From Kiritimatiellia bacterium (lineage in GTDB: Bacteria; Verrucomicrobiota; Kiritimatiellia; RFP12; UBA1067): a stretch of DNA of 5,574 nt. Location of the stretch: contig JAFPDR010000135.1 of NCBI GenBank assembly GCA_017389885.1, positions 1 to 5,574 on the forward strand. Direction: 5' to 3'. The notes beneath the pieces are model-generated. The model saw only the letters and a program-made list of their open reading frames with translations, was not told the origin of the DNA and ran no database searches. Positions 1 through 4,697 of the stretch are shown in pieces (the stretch's first letter is position 1; the number at the start of each line of letters is the position of its first letter). A program made the position numbers and the translations under genes.

Positions 1-50
1 CTTCCCGACACCCCGCGCGGAATTTCAGAAACTCCGATGGTTAGGGTTCC

Positions 51-215
51 CGCTAACGCTTCACTGCTTCGCGCTTTTCAACCACAATCAGGTGTCGCTG
101 TTTTGTAGTGTTCAGAGCGACCTTCGGACGATTTATGCGACGCAGTCGCATCCCAAAATGCTTACCCTGGCACATATACAGTCGTTGAGTGGCGCGAAGC
201 TGCGGAGCGTTAGCG
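51..215. repeat. Long imperfect inverted repeat (about 35-nt arms)
   Basis: Positions 51-74 and 192-215 are reverse complements at 21 of 24 positions. The perfect blocks are cgctaacgct (51-60) against agcgttagcg (206-215) and gcttcgcgc (66-74) against gcgcgaagc (192-200). Weaker pairing continues inward to 85/181 (about 28 of 35 overall). The dyad is centred at about 133 and encloses about 95 nt, including a second perfect hairpin at 135-151. A competing stem, gagcgtt (205-211) with aacgctc (224-230), would use the right arm. It could be a small non-autonomous repeat element of about 165 bp, a structured transcript or a bidirectional termination structure. No target-site duplication is obvious, so the nature of the element is undecided. 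Confidence 0.6.
135..151. repeat. Perfect 7-bp hairpin inside the larger inverted repeat
   Basis: The sequence atgcgac-gca-gtcgcat is a perfect 7-bp inverted repeat with a 3-nt loop. It lies close to the dyad centre of the 51-215 repeat and would form an apical hairpin if the whole element folded as one RNA or cruciform. It is not followed by a T run in either direction, so it does not look like an intrinsic terminator on its own. Confidence 0.55.
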
Positions 216-248
216 TGAGCACAAACGCTCGGAGTTGCCTATAAAATC

Positions 249-287
249 AAAAACGGTGTTTTCACTTGTAGCAAAATGAAAATCGCC
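249..287 (-). terminator. Possible intrinsic terminator of the pilin operon (distal)
   Basis: Read on the minus strand, ggcgattttca (287-277) can pair with tgaaaacacc (264-255) around a 12-nt loop. The stem has one bulge and one mismatch, and is followed by g and a run of five T (253-249). It lies about 95 nt downstream of the last operon gene. The stem is AT-rich at its apex and imperfect, so this is only a candidate. Confidence 0.3.
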
Positions 288-330
288 ACTTCACCCTTTG
301 TTTACAGGTGGATGCCCGTTTTCATGCCCG

Positions 331-350
331 AAAAATTGGGGAACCTCCAA
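331..350 (-). terminator. Weak terminator-like hairpin after the last operon gene
   Basis: On the minus strand, ttgg (350-347) pairs with ccaa (339-336), with one further G:C pair beyond a mismatch, followed directly by five T (335-331). It begins 32 nt after the stop codon of the last operon gene. The stem is short, so it is weak as an intrinsic terminator; position and T run are its main support. Confidence 0.25.
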
Positions 351-382
351 GGCTCGGAAAAACACTACGAACAATCGTTGGA

Positions 383-679
383 TTAACTGTTATGGTCGGC
401 GCGGCGCTGGCGGATCCAGAGAAGCAGAAGGACGAGCACGATGACCGCGACGACGCCGAGGCGGGCGCGGCGGAAGGACGCCGCAGGGTCGGGAGGCGGC
501 GGAGGGGGAGTCGCGGAGACGGACTCCACCGCGAGCGCAGCGGGCGCGGGCTGCCCCGCCATCTCCGCGCGGTCCGTCCGCGAGGCAAGCGCCTCGAGCC
601 GCCGCTCCTCGGCGGCGGCCTTCGTCTCGCGCTCGATGCGCGCGGTCACAACTGCGGGATCTGTGTTCGCCTCCACCAT
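383..679 (-). CDS. Small proline-rich protein with one C-terminal membrane segment, function unknown
   Basis: This 98-residue protein is not one I recognise. Residues 10-35 are charged and Ala-rich and look helical. Residues 36-66 form a Pro/Ala-rich linker with six consecutive prolines at 58-63. Residues about 74-88 (LGVVAVIVLVLLLLW) form one strongly hydrophobic helix, followed by a basic tail (IRQRRADHNS). There is no N-terminal signal, so it looks like a tail-anchored inner-membrane protein with a cytoplasmic N-terminus by the positive-inside rule only if the short basic tail does not reverse it; topology is therefore uncertain. The start is supported by GGAGG at 692-688, 8 nt upstream of ATG. 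It is the last operon gene, 19 nt after the large prepilin-like gene, so a role in filament assembly is plausible by context only. Opposite-strand frames here are also open because of high GC, which lowers certainty somewhat. Confidence 0.65.
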   Translation of the reverse strand: MVEANTDPAVVTARIERETKAAAEERRLEALASRTDRAEMAGQPAPAALAVESVSATPPPPPPDPAASFRRARLGVVAVIVLVLLLLWIRQRRADHNS

Positions 680-698
680 GTCGTTTGCCTCCGTGTCG

Positions 699-2681
699 TC
701 AGTCGAAGGTTATCAGTCCGTCCGGCACCTCGCACCATCCGAGCGTCGTCGGCGGATTGTCGCTCGCCTTGGCGAGCCCGACCTTGTCGTTGTCGACAGT
801 CTCGGCCGAGCCGGAGAAGAGGCGGATGTCCCAGTTGAGGTAGAGGTTTCCGGAATACTGGATGCCCTCGTTGCGGCAGACGAGGGATCCGTTGAAGCTG
901 CACTTGCCCGTCTTGCCGAAGATCCCGTGGTTGTTGTACAGAACGGCGTCCACGCGCGTGATCGTCTCGACGCGGGACTTGATCACGCTGTCCGCGCACA
1001 CCGTCTCGTAGTACTTGCGGTCGTACGAGTTGGACCTTTGCACCGCCGTGTCGTAGACCCAGCGGCGGTTCCACCCGGACCCCTCGTAGTGTCCCGTGCT
1101 GAGCGTGACGGTCGTCTCGCGGACCTTGCCGAACTGGTAGTTCGAGCCCACCATCTCGGCGCCCCCGGGGTTGGAGGAGCGCTCGATCTGCGCGGACGCG
1201 ACCTCGTCCGCCGACGAGACGCGCTCCACCGCGGCGTAGCTGCCGCCGAACTGCGACGGATAGCCGATGTTCGCGTCCGTCGTGTCGCATGCGTACCTCT
1301 GCACGTACGGCTGCGTGGTGAGGTAGGTCTTGATGGACGAGAGCCAGGACGACTCCGTGCAGTCGCCGAGCACTATGTTGCCCTTGGCCATCAGCCCGAG
1401 CATGTCCTTCGTCGAGTTGTTCGAGTTCTGCGTCGACTTGTTGCTCCACGTCGGCGGGTTCACGTACTTCACGTCGCCGACGATGTGGATGTTGCGCCCG
1501 GAGTAGATCGTGCCCTGTCCGGTGACGTAGCCCTTGATGATCACGTCCGACTCCACGATGACGGGTCCGTTGACCACGATAGGCTTCGACGCCGTCCCCA
1601 CAAGGACGAGCGCGCCCTTGTCCGCGAGCGACGCGTCGCCGGACGGACCCACGCCGTCGTAGTAGACGCTGGCGATCGTCGCGCCGCCCTGCTTTATCGT
1701 CGACATCGAGGGGTCCGCCGCGTGCAGCTCCTCCGCCCACTCGCGGTAGGCGCTGTCGGACGACGAGAGGTCGCCGATGTACGGCATCTCGACGGAGAGC
1801 TCCTCGTTCGCGTGGACGCGCGCCTTCAGCATCGCCGTGGTTGCGCTCGAGGAGGGCGCCTCGTATCCGCCCGCGTTCGTCGAGCCCGTGACCGGGTCGG
1901 TCGCGAGCGGACGCGCCGCGCCCTCCGAGCCGTAGTTCGTCGTGCGGTACGTCGAGTAGCTGTCCATCTTGCCGTAGTTCGTGACGTCTCCGTCCACCCC
2001 GAGCTCCTCGTTGCGCGCCGCGTAGACCTTTCCGTTCACCTTGCAGCTCGAGTCGAGGTACATGTCTCCGTTGGCGCGCACGTCTCCGTTCGCCGTGCAG
2101 CCCGTGCCCTGGAACCATCCGTAGTTGTTCACGAAGTACGCGTTGTTGAACACCTTTGAGCGCTGCTGCGCGAAGCGGACCGTCTCCATCACCGTGACGG
2201 ACACGGGAACCGAGCGGAGGACCGTCTTCTCGGCGCGCGCGACTATGGCGACGTTCGCCCACTGCGTGCCCGCCGTGTGCACGACGGAGCCTATCCGCAC
2301 CTTCACGACGCAGTCCATGTTCGTGACGGCGTACTCGAGCGTGACGCCGTTCTTCGCGCCGATCGTGCGCTTAGCGGACGAGCCGGAGAACGCCTCGAAC
2401 CAGTCGAAGGAGCTCACCTTCGTCGAGCCGAGCGCGTCCCCTCCGACGATTCGCGCGGACCGCTCGATGGACTTCACGAAGGCGGTGTTGATGACGGACT
2501 TCGCGACCTCGATCTCGCCCTGCGCGGCGAGGCGGCACGCGTCGCGTCCGATCGCCGTCGCCGAGGCGCGCACCGTGTACGAGACGTAGCCGAGAACGCC
2601 TCCGAGCACGATCGCGACGGCGGCCATCATGACGACGGACGTGACGAGGGCGAAGCCCGGTCTGGATTGCGCGCGCCGCAT
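699..2681 (-). CDS. Very large PilX/GspK-like minor prepilin with beta-rich C-terminal region
   Basis: This 660-residue protein starts with a short basic leader and a type III signal: MRRAQSRPG, then F10-A-L-V-T14, and a hydrophobic helix to about residue 34. The mature +5 residue is Thr, not Glu, as in GspK, which caps the pseudopilus tip (family knowledge). Residues 35-170 are a mixed N-terminal region. From about 193 onward there are short beta-strand blocks rich in Gly, Asn and Val: 193-222, 356-407, 427-441 and 576-624. The last includes VLYNNHGIFGKTGKC and YSGNLYLNWDIRL, a style I associate with large PilX-like/DUF4900-type pilus proteins. Ordinary PilX is about 200 residues and GspK about 320, so this one is unusually long. 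Cysteines are frequent (for example 124, 195, 213, 441, 465, 562, 594, 602, 650), so disulphides are possible. The start follows a good Shine-Dalgarno (2690-2696) and lies 2 nt after the upstream prepilin gene. The likely role is filament tip subunit or adhesin, by inference. Confidence 0.85.
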   Translation of the reverse strand: MRRAQSRPGFALVTSVVMMAAVAIVLGGVLGYVSYTVRASATAIGRDACRLAAQGEIEVAKSVINTAFVKSIERSARIVGGDALGSTKVSSFDWFEAFSGSSAKRTIGAKNGVTLEYAVTNMDCVVKVRIGSVVHTAGTQWANVAIVARAEKTVLRSVPVSVTVMETVRFAQQRSKVFNNAYFVNNYGWFQGTGCTANGDVRANGDMYLDSSCKVNGKVYAARNEELGVDGDVTNYGKMDSYSTYRTTNYGSEGAARPLATDPVTGSTNAGGYEAPSSSATTAMLKARVHANEELSVEMPYIGDLSSSDSAYREWAEELHAADPSMSTIKQGGATIASVYYDGVGPSGDASLADKGALVLVGTASKPIVVNGPVIVESDVIIKGYVTGQGTIYSGRNIHIVGDVKYVNPPTWSNKSTQNSNNSTKDMLGLMAKGNIVLGDCTESSWLSSIKTYLTTQPYVQRYACDTTDANIGYPSQFGGSYAAVERVSSADEVASAQIERSSNPGGAEMVGSNYQFGKVRETTVTLSTGHYEGSGWNRRWVYDTAVQRSNSYDRKYYETVCADSVIKSRVETITRVDAVLYNNHGIFGKTGKCSFNGSLVCRNEGIQYSGNLYLNWDIRLFSGSAETVDNDKVGLAKASDNPPTTLGWCEVPDGLITFD

Positions 2682-2683
2682 CG

Positions 2684-3307
2684 TCAGTACCTCCCCGCAG
2701 AGTCTTTCATCGGCTGGACGCGGCCGAGGAGCGGAACTGACACGCGCTCGCGGCGGACGAACGGCCGCATCCCCGGCACGGGAACCGCGAGGCCCACGTC
2801 TATGTTCACGCGGTAGACGTCCGCTGGCCCTGTCCCGGAGGATTCGACCGACGAGACGTCCGTCATCGAGGACTCCGCGAGCGAGATCCTCCCCGGCCAC
2901 AGCCATCCGCGGTACATGTCGTGGTTCGGGATGCGCTCGTTGAAGAGGTATCGCTTCCCCGACGTCTCGCCCATTATGAGGCGCATCGACTGGGGGCGGA
3001 CGTCGGAGAGGGAGGTCCCGAGCGCGCCCATGTCCATAAGCACGTAGCCGCTCCCCGACTCGACGACCCACCCGGCGTTCGTCCCGCTCAGCATCCCGGC
3101 GTAGTGGACTCCGCCGATCGCCGGCGCGGCGTGGAAGAGGAGCTTCTCCCTCAGCTCCCGGGCGGCGAGGGCCGTCTCGGACTCCGCCATCACCTCCGCC
3201 ATCATGCGGCGCGCGGAGAGGAACGAGGACATGACCGCGGTGAGCACGATGCCCGAAACGAACAGCGCGACCATGACCTCGGAGAGAGTGAAGCCCCTTC
3301 TCGCCAT
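2684..3307 (-). CDS. Minor prepilin, PilW/GspJ-like
   Basis: This 207-residue protein has a classical type IV prepilin N-terminus. The leader MARRG is cleaved before Phe6 by prepilin peptidase, Glu10 is the conserved +5 glutamate, and residues 6-29 form the hydrophobic assembly helix (FTLSEVMVALFVSGIVLTAV). The helix continues amphipathically (residues 30-58), including the ARELREKL segment typical of PilW/GspJ-type subunits. The C-terminal part is a beta-rich globular domain with no recognised catalytic motif. Length fits GspJ (about 200 residues). It starts 1 nt after the PilV-like gene, with an AGGGGGA Shine-Dalgarno at 3320-3314, and ends 2 nt before the large PilX/GspK-like gene. The V-W-X (or I-J-K) order is the usual order of minor pilins that form the tip initiation complex. 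Assignment to PilW versus GspJ cannot be settled from this window. Confidence 0.88.
   Translation of the reverse strand: MARRGFTLSEVMVALFVSGIVLTAVMSSFLSARRMMAEVMAESETALAARELREKLLFHAAPAIGGVHYAGMLSGTNAGWVVESGSGYVLMDMGALGTSLSDVRPQSMRLIMGETSGKRYLFNERIPNHDMYRGWLWPGRISLAESSMTDVSSVESSGTGPADVYRVNIDVGLAVPVPGMRPFVRRERVSVPLLGRVQPMKDSAGRY
2690..2696 (-). promoter_or_regulatory. Ribosome binding site fixing the start of the large prepilin gene
   Basis: Minus-strand GGGGAGG lies 8 nt upstream of the ATG at 2681-2679, within the 3' end of the preceding gene. It supports this start, which immediately precedes the short basic leader and prepilin signal. A reading starting further upstream would bury the signal inside the protein. 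Confidence 0.75.
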
Positions 3308-3308
3308 G

Positions 3309-3812
3309 CTACGTCCCCCTTTCCAGCGGACCCTTGTAGACCGACACCGGCACGGAGTAAGACCGCGCGCCGGAGGCGAGTCCGTTGAGGCACCGCCTGT
3401 CGGACGCAGGCCCCCACTCGACGTCCACCTCTATGAGCTTCGCCTCCGCGTCCGCCTCGTGCCGCCTCAGCGCGGACGCGCCCGTGAGGAACGTGACGCG
3501 CACGAAGACCTTCGCGTCCGCCCCGCCGTTCAGCGCGCGGCACAGCACGGGGCACGCGTTCGAGCTCACCGTCTCGCCTGCGGCGGACGGATAGAACACC
3601 GCCGTCGCGGTGTTGTTCAGCTCGTCGTACGGCTTGTTGAGCCACTTCCACGCCGTGTCCCACGCGTACGCCTCGGCCGCAAGGAGCTGGGAGTTCTCGT
3701 GCGAGATGCGCGCTGCGACGGCGATGCCCTCCATGAACGCGAGCGTGAGCAGCACGGCTATGGCGCCCGCAAGGGCGACCTCGACCAGCGTCGCTCCGCG
3801 CCGCATCCTCAT
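3309..3812 (-). CDS. Minor prepilin, PilV/GspI-like
   Basis: This 167-residue protein begins MRMRRG, then A7-T-L-V-E11: a short basic leader, Gly at -1, Ala instead of the commoner Phe at +1, and Glu at +5. Residues 7-32 form the hydrophobic helix. The remainder is a small globular domain with Cys87, Cys91 and Cys131 and a near C-terminal strand segment (LIEVDVEWG, 116-124) like the one ending many PilV/GspI subunits. Its ATG overlaps the stop of the upstream gene by 4 bp (ATGA, 3812-3809), suggesting translational coupling, and has its own Shine-Dalgarno at 3827-3820. A second in-frame ATG lies two codons in (3806) but is too close to the cleavage site to be preferred. It probably joins the PilW-like and PilX-like subunits in a tip complex. 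Confidence 0.85.
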   Translation of the reverse strand: MRMRRGATLVEVALAGAIAVLLTLAFMEGIAVAARISHENSQLLAAEAYAWDTAWKWLNKPYDELNNTATAVFYPSAAGETVSSNACPVLCRALNGGADAKVFVRVTFLTGASALRRHEADAEAKLIEVDVEWGPASDRRCLNGLASGARSYSVPVSVYKGPLERGT

Positions 3813-4633
3813 CCCTGCGCCTCCTCCGACGGGAAGAGCGAGGCGAGGGCGGACTCCACCGCGCCGGCCTCGGCGATGTAGAAGCGGCAGGGCATGGCGG
3901 CGGAAAGCTCCGCCCGAAGCGACTCGTCCGCCGGATTCAGCACCGCCACGAGCGCCGCCTTGCCGAGGACGGCGAAAGGCACCGCGCCCCTTATGCGCAG
4001 CGTCGCCGCCGGGAACTTCGCGACGAGGTCGCGCGGCGGGTCGAACGCGGCGAGCGGAACCGGAGGCGCGCCGAACTCGTCCGCAAGATGCGCGAAACAC
4101 CTCTCCGCGAGGGGAAGATTCTCTTTTTCGAGAATCTGGAGTGCGGAAATGAGAAAGACGCGTCCGTCCGTCGGCATCGCCTCCAGCTGGGCGAGGACAT
4201 GCCCCGCCGCCTCCTCTTCGAGAAGCCCGGCGTGCGCAAGGGAGTCCACAAGCGACTTCTCCGCCGATATCGCCGCGCGGGAGACCATAGCCGCCCTCTC
4301 GGAGTCCGTCAGCTCCCGCGGAGACTCCGGCGTGAGGTCGGGTGCCGGCGCGACCATCGAGCGCACCTTCAGCGAAAGCGCCCGCGCCTCCGCGCTGTCG
4401 CTCGCCTCGAGCCTCGGAAGAAGCCCCTCCAGCGCCTCTAGGTCGCGGTCCTTGACGAGTATCTTCGCCAGGGACACGAGCGCCTTCTGCCCGTCGTCGT
4501 GGCGCCCGAGCTGGTCATAGGCGACGACAAGGAACTCGAGCGTCGTGCGATCCTCCGGCATAATCTGGAGCATCTGCTCGAAATAGGCGACTCCCTCCGC
4601 GAGGCGCGCGTCGAACTTTGGTTCTTCTGACAT
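3809..4633 (-). CDS. Helical-repeat protein with degenerate MshEN (GspE N-terminal-like) domain
   Basis: This 274-residue soluble protein has no signal peptide and no membrane segment. Residues about 8-60 form TPR-like helix pairs (a FEQMLQIMPEDRTTLEFLVVAYDQLGR-type pattern with acidic and hydrophobic spacing). An Ala/Pro/Glu-rich linker covers about 92-112. Residues about 125-267 resemble the MshEN domain of GspE/PilB ATPases: paired helices ending ADEFG (184-188), then a beta-alpha part with VPFAVLGKAALVAVLNPAD (218-236). The divergent ATPase has a matching segment (LPLAKVAGRLSVAFADPFD). The RLG/Gln pattern of c-di-GMP-binding MshEN domains is not preserved, so nucleotide binding is doubtful. 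There is no ATPase core. Its gene is first in the prepilin operon, starting 15 nt from a sigma-54-like -12 element. ATG 4633 lacks a Shine-Dalgarno; starts further upstream would run through the promoter repeat or into the divergent gene. Likely an ATPase adaptor or regulator, by inference. Confidence 0.78.
   Translation of the reverse strand: MSEEPKFDARLAEGVAYFEQMLQIMPEDRTTLEFLVVAYDQLGRHDDGQKALVSLAKILVKDRDLEALEGLLPRLEASDSAEARALSLKVRSMVAPAPDLTPESPRELTDSERAAMVSRAAISAEKSLVDSLAHAGLLEEEAAGHVLAQLEAMPTDGRVFLISALQILEKENLPLAERCFAHLADEFGAPPVPLAAFDPPRDLVAKFPAATLRIRGAVPFAVLGKAALVAVLNPADESLRAELSAAMPCRFYIAEAGAVESALASLFPSEEAQG
3820..3827 (-). promoter_or_regulatory. Ribosome binding site for the PilV-like gene
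   Basis: Minus-strand GGAGGAGG lies 7 nt upstream of the ATG at 3812-3810 and inside the coding sequence of the preceding gene. It supports the ATGA-overlap start and shows that internal operon genes here use ordinary Shine-Dalgarno initiation. Confidence 0.7.
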
Positions 4634-4646
4634 ACCTGACACCGTT

Positions 4647-4662
4647 TGCACGAACCGTGCCA
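4647..4662 (-). promoter_or_regulatory. Candidate sigma-54 promoter of the prepilin operon
   Basis: Read on the minus strand this is TGGCACGGTTCGTGCA, an 11-of-12 match to the sigma-54 consensus TGGCACG-N4-TTGCW, with GG (4661-4660) and GC (4649-4648) at the required 10-nt separation. The expected transcript start is about 4636, leaving a leader of about 3 nt before ATG 4633. No sigma-70-type -35/-10 pair fits in the gap. An upstream activator site for a bacterial enhancer-binding protein would lie within the divergent ATPase gene. Operator function is an alternative reading. Confidence 0.55.
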
Positions 4663-4668
4663 GAAGCA

Positions 4669-4684
4669 TGGCACGGTTCGTGCA
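4669..4684 (+). promoter_or_regulatory. Candidate sigma-54 promoter of the assembly ATPase gene
   Basis: Plus-strand TGGCACGGTTCGTGCA has GG (4670-4671) and GC (4682-4683) at exact -24/-12 spacing and one mismatch (G for T at 4680) to TGGCACG-N4-TTGCW. The predicted transcript start is about 4695, 3 nt before ATG 4698. Sigma-54 control of pilus genes is well known (for example Pseudomonas pilA with PilS-PilR), which makes this reading biologically sensible; no activator gene is in the window. Confidence 0.55.
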
Positions 4685-4697
4685 TAAAGTCGTCCGC

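Larger units (their letters stand above)
1..382. other. Intergenic region with inverted repeats, no supported gene
   Basis: This stretch lies downstream of the minus-strand pilin operon. It is clearly less GC-rich than the coding DNA to its right, with A/T runs around 241-253, 271-283 and 331-335. It contains the long inverted repeat at 51-215, a short perfect hairpin at 135-151, two terminator-like structures and a direct 7-nt repeat (atgcccg at 312-318 and 324-330). One plus-strand frame stays open from position 2 to a TAA at 242-244 (80 codons, running off the left edge). It runs through the inverted repeat, resembles no protein I recognise and shows only weak third-position GC bias, so I do not call it a gene. 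I see no tRNA-like cloverleaf and no CRISPR array. Confidence 0.6.
4647..4684. repeat. Perfect 16-bp inverted repeat in the divergent promoter region
   Basis: Arms 4647-4662 (tgcacgaaccgtgcca) and 4669-4684 (tggcacggttcgtgca) are exact reverse complements separated by gaagca. Each arm is itself a dyad, GCACG-N3-CGTGC (4648-4660 and 4671-4683), with centres 23 bp apart. The repeat fills the middle of the 64-bp gap between the divergent genes and lies exactly midway between their start codons (14 nt from 4633 to 4647-edge and 14 nt from 4684-edge to 4698, counting outward). It can be read as two outward promoters, two operator sites, or a hairpin. Confidence 0.95.

Noticed and set aside
168..183. 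Possible sigma-54 site tggcacatatacagtc
   Set aside because: The -24 half looks good, but the base pair at the -12 position is GT rather than GC, and no gene follows on that strand.
240..253. TATAAA-like -10 box (240-245)
   Set aside because: No matching -35 element at 16-18 nt upstream and no plus-strand gene downstream within the region.
308..838. 176-codon plus-strand open frame over the small membrane protein gene
   Set aside because: Arg-rich composition without recognisable domain and no ribosome site; it runs against the operon.
441..2159. Long 572-codon plus-strand open frame opposite the large prepilin gene
   Set aside because: Its product is an Arg/Val/Asp/His-rich low-complexity chain, typical of the antisense frame of a high-GC gene. 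The minus-strand gene in the same place has a prepilin signal, a Shine-Dalgarno and operon context.
646..2262. 538-codon minus-strand open frame overlapping the large prepilin gene
   Set aside because: Arg/Gly-rich shadow in another frame of the same strand, with no domain or start signal.
4647..4684. The inverted repeat as an intrinsic terminator
   Set aside because: It is a strong hairpin but has no T run on either side and sits between divergently transcribed genes where no transcript is expected to end.
4668..4697. Alternative ATPase start at ATG 4668
   Set aside because: It adds ten residues but lies in the inverted-repeat spacer at the edge of the -24 box, upstream of the predicted transcript start, and has no convincing Shine-Dalgarno.
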